Below, piece by piece: positions 1-11,880 of a stretch of 64,000 nucleotides of DNA; position 1 is the stretch's first letter, and each line of letters starts with the position of its first letter. Where the stretch lies: contig JAHCVI010000001.1 of NCBI GenBank assembly GCA_019096155.1, positions 4,836,001 to 4,900,000 of the forward strand, in the 5' to 3' direction. The notes under the pieces are model-generated. The model worked only from the letters and a program-made list of their open reading frames with translations, was not told where the DNA came from and did not search any database. The stretch comes from Staphylotrichum longicolle (lineage: Eukaryota > Ascomycota > Sordariomycetes > Sordariales > Chaetomiaceae). The translations under genes and the position numbers were made by a program.

Positions 1-673
1 TTCCTGGACCCTGGCATACGGTGGTGTCAACACTTTACCGAATCAGCCCTCAGCGACATATTGGTACCGAGGCTAAAGATGCCACCCACGAGATCGGGAA
101 GCTGCCAGATGCGGCACTGCTTCCAGGGAGGGCACTGGGGTGAGTTCTCGTTCGGGTCTTGATTCCGGCGCCGGACCAGTCCGCAGTTGACCCGCGAGCA
201 CATCATACGCCATATCATATATGACTTGGGACGTATAGTGTGGAAACAGGCAGACGTGTGGGGTGACGAGAAGCATTCTAGCCCCAGTCTCCGATCATGG
301 TTGGTGGATGACTGAGGCAACGACGCACCCATTGAACGGTTCGAACCCCCAAAGCCATGCACCGGATGCAGTTCCGTCGGAAATGGCATGACGGGATCCA
401 AAATGGTGGCTTGGTGGATTTCATCGAAACGTCCAGACGGCTTTCGCGCCCATGGTTAAAACCCCTGACCCAGCAGTTCAGGCTGACCCCTGACTTCGAA
501 TCACCTCCCAAACCGCACACCTGCTAAATCATCGGCGCCTCTGACTGAGGATCCAATCAGTCTTCAGTTCTTTCCGACAAAGAGCCTAGGCTTAACAATC
601 CAGCACCAAACCCAATACAGCTATCCCAGCACCAACAACTCTACCCCGTCTCAGCACCTCTGAGCTAGACTCA
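1..673. other. No supported gene
   Basis: Open frames here are short, overlap each other on both strands and carry no recognisable domain. The last part (about 540-673) is pyrimidine-rich and could be the promoter and 5' leader of the microprotein gene that follows. Confidence 0.5.
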
Positions 674-775
674 ATGGCAGACAAACCCTGTGCCCACTTC
701 TCCACCCACGGCTGCACCACAATGGTGGCAAAAGACGGCGACTTGTGCGCCGCCTGCCAAGTCAGCGCCTGCTGA
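674..775 (+). CDS. Cys-rich microprotein (33 aa), possible zinc binder
   Basis: An ATG-initiated 33-codon frame that starts MADKPC and ends in two closely spaced cysteines. Residues that could bind metal are Cys6, His8, His12, Cys14, Cys25, Cys28 and Cys33, including a CxxC pair. This spacing looks like a small zinc knuckle. The CT-rich stretch upstream is typical of fungal 5' leaders. I do not recognise the gene. It is short enough that chance cannot be excluded. A 3' exon beyond the stop is not needed by the frame. Confidence 0.4.
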   Translation: MADKPCAHFSTHGCTTMVAKDGDLCAACQVSAC

Positions 776-3540
776 TCTCCCGCCCGCCTGCCCGCCCACC
801 CGAAGGGCCGGCCCGGACGCGTGGTGGTCGGTACCTACCTATGCTGCAGCACCTTAGTTTTCCGCTCCTTTTTTGTCGAATTGTCTCCGTCTTGGAATGT
901 TGATTTTGTTTTCCCGGGCGACTACAGTTAAAAGGACGAGGATTGGTTTCTGGTTTGAGTTTGACAATGTTTGAAAATGACAAATGAGAGCCGTTGGAGG
1001 CCTGTGGATGGAGGATTGATTCCCGGTTTCTAAACTTAATACTAATTGGGAAAGCAGAGGACGGGGGAGAGTTGAGGGCTTCCACAAACGCTAAACGTCG
1101 TCTGTTACGTTGACCCTTTCCCAATTCTCTCTTCTTTTCTTGGAATATGTCTCTTTTCCTGGTGTATGTTTTCTGGAGGACCCGGTCAACAGAAGGAAAG
1201 GGCTGTGTGCGCATGGTGGCTTCGAGGCTCGACCCGGGCGAGGATATCGGCTGCCCTTGACTAATCGCATCACGAATACTTCTCGGAGTGACGGACGGGC
1301 ACCTTACAGAACGCTCAGTCACCACGCTCTTGTTTCTGTAGTGCAAAGGATGTTGCAAGGCCACACTAGGCTGCGGCGAGGGCCGTTGATTTGTGAGTTG
1401 CCTTGACGCCATCAGCGAGCCAAACCGTGCTTTCGCAAGGCAACCAGCTGTTTTGGACAGCCGGAGACCGAGAGCAGCCAGTGGGACGTGGTACAGTTGA
1501 TGATGGGGTTGCTAATAAGAACAAGTGCATGAAGCCGCAGCACACCTGGCTGTGCAATGCGTCGTGTGTGTGGCTGCCGGAACCGCGCTGCCAATCTGAT
1601 ATCGGCCGTCACTGGGTGTCAGAGGAATTGCTGCCCATTCGCGGAAAATGGGGACTGGTGCCCGACAGCCTCGTCTCGAATCTGGAGGTTGAGGAGGAAC
1701 TATGCACCTTTCCCCCCCACACTGTGCAACCGCAACGACTGCCTGTTGGGCCGCGGATTCGAGGGCAGCGGCATCGGATATTCCCAGTCCTCGCTGGCCA
1801 ACCTTTTGAATCCCAGGCCGCAGGAGGCTTGAGACACCTGCATTGAGCCGATGAAGGATAAAATGAGCGACCTCCTCCTCCTCTTCCGACGGCATGCCTC
1901 CTGAGATCTTTCCCACTCCTACAAGAGGTCTTGGACAGGACGCACTTTGCTGCTTCCTTCTTCTTTGGCTACATCGAATCCGTTCGCTTTGTGACGAAGA
2001 ATTGAACCAACCGTGCTGAAGGGATGGACGCCACTCAAGCCTACTACCCATACTGGGAGACTGTCAGTGCCTACCGGGTGCAGCGTGGTGTGCTTGAGTC
2101 CTGGTAGGTACCCGTTCATCGGCTCCCTGCTTGAGTGTCCCGTTGGGTTTGGTAAACTGACAGACTTCTTCCCAGGCTCCGTTTGGTGTTCAACGACCAG
2201 CAGATCGCCGTCCATGTGAGCCGGTCTAGCTAACAGAAAGCCATGAAAATGGGGCGAAATGGGCTGACAGAGGTATGCTCTCTTGTAGGAGTCGGACGAC
2301 AGCCAGTACGGTTTTTGGCTGGTGCGGCCGTTGAGCTTGGTGAGCATCCATGATCCTCCTGGCCTTGTTCTTGTTTGCTGTCGAAGGGGCTATTTGTTGA
2401 CCAAAACTCATAGGAGGAACAGAAGGCTATCAGGCGGGAGCTCCCCAACTACATTAGCCGATAAGCTCTTTGCCATACTGAGTGGTATGGCGACCTGGTT
2501 GCCATCGATCTTAGATGGCAATCAGTCAATCAGTAAATACCGGATTGTGGGAGGGTGTGTGGTGTAACCAGACAGAGACACTGGCAAGCACAAGGCTGCG
2601 CACTGCAGCGGAACGAAACACGCGGACAAGTTGATTTGTACAGGCTGCCAGTGCTCGGCTCAGCAGTTCCTGGGGCTCTTTAGTTATCACCACCATGAAT
2701 CCAGGTTTCTGTTCTTTGTCGTTCCCGTGTGGCCACTTTTTTGGTCTGCCCTTGGTCCGCAAATGGCTCCGATTTGGCTCACATTTGCCCGCATTTTCAG
2801 TGCGTGGGAGCTCCTGTGCACCTGCACACGAGCAATACTGGTTCCGTACTTCACGCCCATTGTTGGGTTTGGATGTCAACTGGGAGAGTCGCACCTGCAA
2901 AAATGTATTACGGACTGGTTTAAATTCAGATTGGTCTCGCCTGAAGTGCCAAAAGTGAGGTGGACTCAGTTTCGAGCCAGGAGGATTGCCAAATGACTCG
3001 GTCAGTTCGCAGACCCTGCAGCCAGATCCTGGCTGCCCATCGCTCAGCTGTACGCCCACTGCCCCACTTGGCGAGAACGGAGCAGGCTCCGTCGCAGAGG
3101 ACGTCATGGTGCCCGAGACGACGCAGGGCGACCAACTGCGTGCCAAACCTCCGAGAGTGGACCCCGGCGATGTTGAACGGGTCCGCATCCCAATGCCGGC
3201 CGATGTGCATGTTTTGAGCCGCTGCGAGCAAGAAATCTGGCCGTTGTTGGGAGTCGTGGCGTCGGGTGGATCGGCACACGGCGGCCCGTCCCAAGCATTG
3301 GCACAGTGGGCCCGACCCACGATCCTCTGGCTGCAGATGCGACTGCTGAAATAACGTCCCCACTGTTGGCTGCTGGCCGCGTGTGCAACGCTGTTGAAAG
3401 GGGACGGACCCGACGCTCACTCAGGCGGCCTCCATCCTTCCACTTTGGAATTTCTTTTTCTCCCCGTACCTCAGTCTGGTGGCTTCCCAAACACAAACAA
3501 CAACATCATCAAAAGAGCCACAACTTCGACCACTGAAACT
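776..3540. other. Long intergenic stretch with possible degraded coding pieces
   Basis: No gene can be modelled. Two stretches look faintly protein-like: plus-strand frames at about 1550-1832 with several cysteines, and about 1862-2008 in the frame that reads LLQEVLDRTHFAASFFFGYI. A short ATG frame at 2022-2105 follows. They could be exons of one unrecognised gene or a decayed one. The 264-codon minus-strand frame at 2526-3320 shows no family feature and covers what should be the promoter of the next gene. Confidence 0.35.
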
Positions 3541-4057
3541 ATGTCGCAATACGGTCATCCTCAAGGGTAAGTCGTCGACGCAGCCATCGCGCAGTCAACA
3601 ACTCGATTCTCCAAACAAACCCTATCATCACACATTGTTCCGCACAACGAATGGAACACGAGTGGCTACCTTAGCTAACACACCGTTCGCGACACCACAG
3701 CGGCTACCCTCCCCCCCAGGGCTACGGCGCTCCTCCTCCCCAAGGCTACGGCGCTCCTCCTCCCCAGGGCTATGCCCAGGGCTATCCTCCCCAGCAGCCG
3801 GGCTATGGTCCGGGCTATCCTCCGCAGCATGAGATGCAGTACACCCCGGGTCCTGCGCCCAAAGAGGAGAAGAGCCACGGCTGCCTGTACTCTTGGTAAG
3901 CTCCGACGCCCGGGGTCGTTCCCTACCTACCTGTGTTCTCTGGGCTCTGGCTAACCACGCCGTTGCGTTTTTCTTTAGCATCGCCGCCATGTGCTGCTGC
4001 TGGCTGTGTGGCGAGACCTGCGAGTGCTGCCTCGAGTGCCTGGACTGCTGCTTCTAA
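3541..4057 (+). CDS. CYSTM-type cysteine-rich tail protein with YGAPPPQG repeats
   Basis: Three exons: 3541-3566, 3701-3895 and 3979-4057, with introns bounded by GTAAGT and GTAAGC donors and standard acceptors. The first 50 or so residues are Gly/Pro/Tyr/Gln repeats (YGAPPPQG-like), then a short charged linker (KEEKSHGC). The last 23 residues are a hydrophobic, cysteine-packed tail with CCC, CxxC and CC groups. That is the layout of CYSTM proteins, small tail-anchored membrane proteins tied to stress tolerance in eukaryotes. The tail is encoded almost wholly by the third exon. The first intron is about 134 bp, longer than most here. Membrane anchoring is expected from the family, not shown. 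Confidence 0.75.
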
Positions 4058-6212
4058 GGGGAATACGAGCTGACCGGGACACACCGACTCCGGACCGGAT
4101 AAGATAATGCGCATTGTTGGGCCCGAAACCGAGCACCGACGATGATCTGCTGGCGCGGCGGGGTCCGATCTTGGCGGTTTCGGGATGGAGAGGCGGTGGA
4201 CATTGGGGGCAGGGAGGGAGGACTGGCGGGTGTTACGGGTGCGGGAGGTGCGATGCCGACGAGCATGGTGGCGGGGTCTTTCTGCGGTACCTGTCGACAA
4301 GACGAGTTCTCGCCGCCTTTTTTTCTCGGTACTCGATAACGTTGTAGTTGTTGTGCTTTAAAAAATACCCAGCGGCGTTCCGTTCCGATTCCCTCTCCGC
4401 CGACACCCAACAAATGGAAGCTCCCACCGCCTCAGTGCCCCCTCATGGATGGAACTGCCGGCCAAGCGCCAGCCAAGTAGTCCTTCAAGTCCCGTGTGTC
4501 CTGGGCGGTCAACACGTGGCTGAGTGAGCCGCCGGGCCAGCCTATCATACGATGCATATGGTCGGTTCAGAAGCAGGACCATGCCGTGTGGCTTTTTGGT
4601 GGGTTTCTGATGAGGTCCGCGAAACGTCCCCGGCAATTACACGGGAATTGCCGTTGCCTCAGCGCTCGGTCGGGATCCGAATCGCTTGGCAAATGGCAGG
4701 GTTAGGGGGCGGAGTCAGGGGTCAAAACGACGACACAGCAACTCCAAAACCACAGCAAGACTGGGTCGTGAGACGATTCTGGCAGAGAAGCTATGCTTAC
4801 ATTCTGGATATATGATTTGAAGGGCAGCATCTTAAATGGTTCGATGAGGTCTAATCAAGGAGGCCCGTTGATACTCAGCCTCATGACGGGCTGTTGGGTG
4901 CGAGCAAGCAAACTCAAGCAAGGTCAACGTTCTGTTCTGCCCACTCTTGCCGGGGATTTCAAACCTTTGCAACGCATTGCCAACTGTAGAAGCTTTTTTT
5001 GATTGCTTTTTCTTCTCTCATCTAAGTCGTCCTTGTTCTCGATCGTTGTCATCCCGCCTGTCATCTCTGGTTTGGGCACTGCCACACGGCTCATCTCCTG
5101 TCATTGATTGCTCAAAAAAATGTTCTCTCCGAAGTCACTTGTTATTGTGGTATCGGACTTTTTCATGAAACCCAACAAATAACTTTTGCCGCTGATGCTT
5201 GTCAAAATATGCTGCCAAAGTCTGGTCGTGACGAGACAGAGAGTCATCCGCCGGTGGTGATGTGTGCGATGACTCTAACGTGGTATACTGCTTCATGCCG
5301 AAAGAAATATCACCTTTCTCTCCGTATGTACGGCAGGAATGAGTATATAGGCTGCCATCGCTTGCGTAAAACCAAGTATACTTCAGATGTTTTCTTCCCC
5401 ATCATTTAGTCCTGCTACGCTGCTGGCAACTGTGGCCAAGACTGGGCTTTACGTGCTACAGCGTAGCAATATATTGGGGTCCTCTGATTATCTTTACGGC
5501 CGAGCAACTCTGGATTCTCGAACGTCTCTATTCCACAATGTCAGTTCACAACTATCCAAGAATATCATCGCATACGCTAAAATCGGACGGTGAATGGGGC
5601 CGGATTCTGAGGATCTTCAGCGACCGCTGACACGTCGCTCACAAAAACACAATGAAGTGGACGGTTGGTCGTCTGTTTTTAGTGACTTAAAGAAAAAAAG
5701 CACCTGTTCTTTGCCTGTTTGTTTTTGGCCAGACTTTAGGATTGTTTTGGGGACTTGTTGGCTGTCCTGTTCCATGACAGTGGCAGAACGATCATTCCGG
5801 GGCTGCAGCAACAACTGACTTGCCAGGTGGCAGAGAATGCGAGCAAAAGTGACGATTCGAGGGCTATGCCGGAATCTCCTTCACTTACTATTTCGATCTC
5901 TCACGCCCGCACTTTCCTGCAAAACATTTCGACGCAAGGATTCTCTCTCAACCGACCTCTGCCACGTCCATTCTGCTCTATTTCTTCCTCGCTCAGTTCT
6001 CGACCAGCAGCGACTGCCCGCCGTTGATTCATCGAAAAATCCTCAATGCTTCAATATTGATGGATGGTTATCTGCCATATTGTTCCCTAGCTTCACCTTG
6101 AACTACTACTCGGGCGATCTTTTCAATCCAGGTACAGTCGATTTGGTCTAAAATTGCTTTTCGCCCGCCGCTACTGACTCAACCTCTTCGATCAGCCAGG
6201 ATATCAAAGAAA
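4058..6212. other. Intergenic, no supported gene
   Basis: About 2.1 kb, AT-richer than the coding parts, with many short overlapping frames and none with a domain. The end of the stretch is probably the promoter and leader of the next gene. A likely 5'UTR intron runs from about 6132 (GTACAG donor) to 6195 (ATCAG acceptor), with CTGAC between them, just before the ATG. Confidence 0.5.
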
Positions 6213-7446
6213 ATGGCAGAGCGTCGTGGCATCGAGACTCCCAGCTCTCATGACCAAATTGCCGCTGGTGATTCCTTCCCAGCTGCGATGCCCGCTGTCG
6301 TGCCCCAGCATCGAGTGATGATGCCCACGGCGCTTTGGAGCAGCCAGATGCGACCAAGAATTTCGACCAGCCTTCTTCGCAACCCCATGGCTTCTCCGGC
6401 TCATGCGGTTGACTCGCGCTTGCTTGATACTGTGCAGACCTTCCCGGTCTTGGTAAGTACATTAGCTCCTTATTGCTTGTTCAGTTCCAGATGACTGATG
6501 AATTCGGTTTGTCTGTCACTAGAATGCCGTTCTCAACAATCTTGGCAACATTCAAGAGCAAGCCCAGACAGAGCCTGACGAACATGATCATCATCTTCTT
6601 CAGCACACGCGGCCCGGAATTGTTCCAACCCTCGACTTCGATACGCTAAATAGCCATCATCAACGCAGCACTCAAAATGGGCAACAAGTTGCTGCCCCTG
6701 ACAATGTCAACGACAGCGTGGACCGGGTGCACTCGCGTAGATTCCGTCCCAGCGCCATGATGAACCCGCAGGTCATGGCGTTTCGCGAGAACCCTCCACA
6801 GGACGAGATCGCAAGGCGCGTGGCCGCAGGTGTGTCTCCGAACTACAGGGGAGACTACACGTTGGCCCGGAACCGTCCAGCAAACATCCCGGCTGAGAAG
6901 AACTTCTCAGTTTGGATTACCGGTCTACCACCTACAGTCACCACTCACCAGCTTCTGGGCGCCATCCGAGATGTGGGCCGCGTTTGGGCGGCCGTTCTCA
7001 GCCCTCCAACCATGACAAATGTCACCGCTGCGGCGAAAGTCACTTTCTTCACTGCGGAGGCTGCGCAGACACTCCTGGCCCGTTGCAATGGTCCTGGGCC
7101 AGGTGGCCTTCCTGTGGGCGACCGGATTGCTCGAGTCCAGCCGGACCGCAACGCCGTCGCTGCTGCAACTGAGCCCATCGACCACACTCGGGTCATCAGC
7201 ATTGCGGGACCCACGGACGTTGTGAATGAGTCCTATCTGGGAGCCTACTTCTCCAGAACTTTTGTGTATGAGGTTGACGAGGTCATCTGGTTGGTGGCAG
7301 GAAGGGCCATCAACATCATTGAGTGGCGGTTCGGCAGTTACCGCTGCCAGGCCCAATGGGCATACGAGAGGTTACGGCAGGATCAAGTCTTCCTGCAACG
7401 GGGTGTGAGGGTCAACTTCGAGCGTGATCCATGTGATTGTTGGTAG
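6213..7446 (+). CDS. RRM-like fungal protein, copy 1 (387 aa)
   Basis: Two exons, 6213-6452 and 6523-7446, joined in phase 0 (donor GTAAGT, acceptor CACTAG). The first 180 residues are disordered and poorly conserved. A conserved block follows: VSPNYRG about residue 184, then an RRM-like fold starting SVWITGLPP at about 209, with an AAAKVTFF strand. After it comes a second alpha/beta region (TRVISIAGP) and a C-terminal signature WRFGSYRCQAQ, ending in ERDPCDCW. This belongs to a widespread ascomycete family annotated as RNA-recognition-motif proteins of unknown role. RNA binding is inferred from the fold only. Two more copies and one truncated copy follow on the same strand. Confidence 0.8.
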
Positions 7447-8172
7447 ACAGCTGTAAGGCAAAGCAAGAGGGAAGGCCTCGGTGGAGGTTTTCTAGATAGA
7501 CTTTTGTGTTGATACCTTGATTCCATTCGAGCCGCGGATGTGAGCGCTCCGCTTTTGCTTCCAAGCCTTGTCATATTTCACGAAGTCTTGGTGTGTAATC
7601 AAGGTCTGTTGTGATCTGCAGTTAGCTTTTACTCTATCCACCTCGACCCGAAGTTGCATTTCCCTTCGTGTGCAAACTGGAACACTTTCGCTTTTCTTCA
7701 AGGCGGACAATCGCAACCGATTGTCTTGGTTTGTGACAATAAGCAATGACCACGCCGGGGCTTAGATAACGTCTTGCTGGGTGGCAGAAAGTGGTTGGAA
7801 AAGTGAACGATTATGCGGTCCTGCAGTTTTTGACTTCCGATCCCATCTGGTGGACTGTTGATCGGCCACCACCTGCCCACATTTTCCAGTGAAAGGCTTG
7901 GGCATCACCACAAACATTTCCATTCTTTAAATCTTTTTTCCCCTTCTTTCCCTTCTTTTCACTTGCAAAGCCTTGAATGTCGGCTCCGCATTGACCATGC
8001 TTAGATTTTCAAGTCATCCGACTCGCGACAGAAGCGAACAAGCATTTTCGAATTAAGCTCTCACTTTTTGCCAGCCGGCAAACGGGCTACTGCAACTGAA
8101 AGGTACCTAATCTTCAGACTCCAGCTTAAGTCGACTTGAACTAATCTCGCGGTTTCAGTCCAATGATCCCAA
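7447..8172. other. Intergenic between RRM-like copies 1 and 2
   Basis: No gene seen. Pyrimidine-rich tracts near 7930-7970 suit a promoter. A probable 5'UTR intron for copy 2 lies at 8103-8158 (GTACCT donor, TTTCAG acceptor, CTAAT-type branch site), matching the leader intron proposed for copy 1. Confidence 0.45.
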
Positions 8173-9540
8173 ATGTCGAGTCCACAGCAGAGCGGAATTA
8201 TCTGGCCCCAGCCTTCCCCCATGGAGGCACATCTTCGTTATCGCTTCAACTTGACGGAGTCAACGACGCCGCGGGCTTCGTGGCCATATGGCGCGCCTTT
8301 TGGCAGCCAAACTCGGCCCTTCGCGTTTCGTCCTCAAGGACCCGGCGAGAATGCAATACACACAACCCCAACATTCCTCCATTCGGCTCCAGTAAACGAC
8401 GCCGTCCATGGAAGTCAGTTCAAGCACAACCCCAGCACTGCAGGGACCATAGTGTCAGGTGCTTCAACGAAAGTACGTCCTTTGTACAATGCTCCCTCAT
8501 TCGGGTCTGTTTGCTGAGGAGATCAGATTTCTCAGAACTCTTTCGACTCCTACTGCGCGCCCTGCCAGTCAATGCAAGTTAACGGTCCGTCTCTGGGTCA
8601 TGGTGCTGTTGAAGACGCATGGCCTCAGTTCTATGAACCCAACAGCGATTTTCCAGACGCCGTGATCCAAGAAAGCCATTCAACTTGGTCTCCCGATGAG
8701 GGTTCGTTTGCAAAGGAAACATCTCAATCTCATGACGGCCCCAGACAAAATCTCCGGCCAACGACCACCGATCCCGACAATCTACCCCAGCACGGCGGAG
8801 CTTGCTTCAGACCAAGGACGATGGTCAATCCGTATTTGAGGGTGCGCAAAGAGAACCCCTCTCCTGAAGAAGTCGCAAGACGGGTGGCTGCCGGCGTCTC
8901 GCCCAATTACCGGGGAAACTACCGGCTGGTACAGAATCGACCTGCCGACATACCTGAGTCGCAAAATTGCTCGGTGTTTATCAGCGGCTTGCCACCCAGT
9001 ATCACCACCGGTCAACTTCTCGCTGCCCTCCGCGGTACGGGCCGTGTCTGGGCCAGTGTAATCACCCCACCAGGAGGGAGATACACGACAGCAGGAGCAA
9101 ACACGTTCTTCACGGCCCAAGCGGCACAGATTCTTCTCGCTCGGGCAAACGACGCCCAGCTACCAGGATTATTGATTGACGGTCACAGGGGCCGGGTTAT
9201 ATCTGATCGGAATAGAGTGGACGAAGCAACAGCACCCGCAAATCACACCCGTGTGATTACCATCAGTGGCCCGCCACACATCATCACCGTCCCAAATCTT
9301 GAGGAGTATTTTTCAAGGATTTTTGTTTACCAGATTGACGAAATCATCCCCCTCGTCATGGGAAACGCCATCACATTCTATAATGGCGCTTCGGGAGTTA
9401 CAGGTGCCAGGCCCAATGGGCGTGGCGGAACCTCCTCAATGATCCGTTCTACCAGTCACATGGGGTCCGCGTTCAGTTCGAACGCGACCCATGTGAATGG
9501 TAAGGGGTTCGCATTGGCAGCAGCAGCTGAATTTATGTAG
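8173..9540 (+). pseudogene. RRM-like fungal protein, copy 2, C-terminal frameshift
   Basis: Exons 8173-8472 and 8536-9540 splice in phase 0 (GTACGT donor, TCTCAG acceptor), the same place as in copies 1 and 3. The protein matches copy 1 through the VSPNYRG block, the RRM-like region (SVFISGLPP) and the FVYQIDEII segment. After codon TAT at 9379-9381 the frame departs from the family. The conserved WRFGSYRCQAQ signature is intact one frame over, from TGG at 9384 to a TAA at 9501-9503. A single missing base between 9381 and 9382 explains this. As it stands the frame runs on to 9540 through unrelated residues. It may be a recent pseudogene, a truncated but used protein, or a sequencing error. 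Confidence 0.7.
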
Positions 9541-9776
9541 GGTTGTTTTAATTGTCATAAATGCAGCCCCGGGTGAGGTAAATTGCACAGTGACTTGTTT
9601 TGTAAGAGTCCGTCTGCATCCATGAAGCGAAGTCGGTCATTGGTCCTATCTTCATCTTGATCTTGAGTAGGATTATGCAGGCCTCTTGAGTTCTGAAACT
9701 CTTTTGATATCATCTTTTCAACAGCATTATAAAGGTCCTTGCAAGATGCCCGCCCACCCAGCTTCCAGTCGGGACG

Positions 9777-10067
9777 ATGTTCTCTAGTGAAAACACGTCT
9801 CAACCAGCACGATGGCACTCGCATATCAACGAGACGGCGCTCGCGGCGTACTGTTCCGGACCGCCTGCCAAGGAAACTGAGCTAACAACACGGTTCATGA
9901 GGTTCCCTATCAATGTCATGATGAGAGATCCGGGAACTCCCACCGCCAGGCAGAGTCGACATGGGAGCAGATTCGACTTGATTCAGTATTTGCAACAACG
10001 GAGGCCAGCAGACATGCCCGAGACAGAGGGCTGCTCAAAGTACATCACTTCTTCAGCAGTGATTTAG
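9777..10067 (+). pseudogene. Truncated RRM-like paralogue
   Basis: A 96-codon ATG frame between copies 2 and 3. From about residue 42 (MRFPINVMMRDPG) it carries the N-terminal half of the family block, including RFDLIQYLQQRRPADMPE, equivalent to the NYRG...RPADIPE stretch of copy 2. It stops just where the RRM-like strand should begin. Downstream, to about 10150, a short piece in another frame (EFNTAKWLEYR) may be further decayed family sequence. The signature WRFGSYRC is absent. I read it as a broken duplicate. A short functional protein is less likely. Confidence 0.5.
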
Positions 10068-10685
10068 ACCGAGATCTGCCCTTCTTCGTTTCGTATTGGC
10101 CGTATCTCTAACAGGAGTTCAACACCGCCAAATGGTTGGAGTACAGGTGAACACTCGAGGTGCATGCCCGCCTGCCTTTCATCCACTGTTTAGACCGCGC
10201 ATGCACGTACCTTCCCACACAGTTTCTACCAATACGGCGACTATTTTCTCTCCAAACCCGTTCTCTCTTCCACTGACCTTCTCTCTCCTTCTTTGCTTCT
10301 TTTCAATCTTGCAAACACTTAGCTGGTGACCCAGCACTCCCCGTCAGCAACCTGCTCGCCACCGCATCCTCTTTGCTGCGCTGGCAACTGATGATTTTTG
10401 ATCTGCCTTCTCTTGACTAATAATCTGCAAGTAATCCCATGATCTGAATTGAGGTACTGTTTTCTCCATTTTCTCGATTGTACCTACCAACCTGTACTGA
10501 TCTGATTGATCAGAAACCCACCTCTGACTCTCCAACTTCCCATCGCGATGAAGTTTGTAAACCTCAACGACGCTCGACTTGGAGTCGCCGCGTAGGAAGA
10601 CGACCGGTCGCAGTCCCAACCTTTCACTTGGAATAACCAACAGTCTCAAAACCAACCACTGCACGGCCTCTTCCTTGGCGAGACA

Positions 10686-11880
10686 ATGTACTTGATCCAA
10701 GGATCGCCGCCACCCATTTTCCAAACCTTGAATACCGACCTCTCTGGCCAAGCTGAGCAACTTCCGACCCAGCAAGCTCCAGCCCCGCAAACTTCAAGCC
10801 AGCAAGCTTCAAACCAGCAGGCTCTACTGAATCCGTGGACGCAAGAGTTTCAAGTTCGCAGTCACTTCAGACTGCCTCAAGCGATTTTTCCCGTAAGTAA
10901 CGCCCCGAGAATACGCAGAGAGTTGTTCATTAACGAGTCCATCGACACAGGCTCCATTTGCCGCGCATGACCTTGTGCCACTCAGCCAGACACGCACTCA
11001 AAACTCCGATAATGGCGGCCAGGCTCGTTATCCCGCGGATTTAGCGATTCTCTGGCATCAGCACAACCGACCTCTGCGTCACTCGTCGCTAGGTGCTGCC
11101 GTCCCGCGTCCGACTGAGAACCAACACATCCATCAACCGGTTCAGCGAGAGCGAGGAGCATTTAGGCCCATGGCAATGGTGTCACCGGTTTTGAGGGCCA
11201 AACAGGAGTGCCCGACAGCCCAGGTGATCCAAAGCCGAATTCGCGCGGGGGTTTCGCCCAACTACCGCGGAAACCACAACCTGGCCAGCAACTTATCGGC
11301 CAACATCAGAGAGAACGAAAACTGCTCCCTTTGGATCGAGGGCCTGGAAGCGAATGTCATGGTCCACCGCCTCCTCAGTGGTATCCGAGATGTTGGGCGG
11401 GTCTGGCAATGCCACATTGTCGCTCCAAGCGGCAACCACTCCACAGCTGCAGCAAAGCTCACCTTTTTCAAGGCACAGTCAGCTATGATACTGCTCAAAA
11501 ATTGTCTGCAACGGGGTTCATCACGCCAGCTGGAAGTGAATGGACGTTTTGCCAAAGTCATCTATAACCGTCAACGCGTCGCCGCGCCCACCGCGCCCGA
11601 GAACCGCACCCGGGTGCTCATCATTTCAGGGCCGCCCAATATCGTCAACATCCCTCGTTTGACTGCCTACTTTGACTCACTTTTTGTGTATCAAACGGAT
11701 GAGATCATTACCCTGGTCGCCGGGCAAGCGATCAATGTTTTGGAGTGGCGCTTCGGCAGCTATCGCTGCCAGGCCCAGGCAGCTTGGGAAGCTCTGCACG
11801 CTGACCCCGTTTTCAGGGAACATGGGGCCACGGTCAACTTTGACCGTGATCCCTGTGACTCTTCGCCATTGGGTTGGTGA
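10686..11880 (+). CDS. RRM-like fungal protein, copy 3 (378 aa)
   Basis: Exons 10686-10892 and 10951-11880 join in phase 0 (GTAAGT donor, ACACAG acceptor). The N-terminus is Gln/Ser/Pro-rich and unlike the other copies. The conserved part has VSPNYRG, an RRM-like start SLWIEGLEA, a TAAAKLTFF strand, TRVLIISGPP, and the full C-terminal WRFGSYRCQAQ signature ending near DRDPCD. An upstream ATG at 10549 opens a 15-codon frame closed before this start, so it would act as an upstream ORF if the leader reaches that far. It shares intron position and domain order with copies 1 and 2, so the array arose by tandem duplication. Confidence 0.8.

Noticed and set aside
325..350. GGTTCGAACCC resembling a tRNA B-box/T-loop
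   Set aside because: The flanking bases do not form a T-stem, and no matching acceptor or anticodon arms are found around it.
2526..3320. 264-codon minus-strand frame
   Set aside because: No recognisable domain or signal. It covers the expected promoter of the CYSTM gene and overlaps several equally long plus-strand frames.
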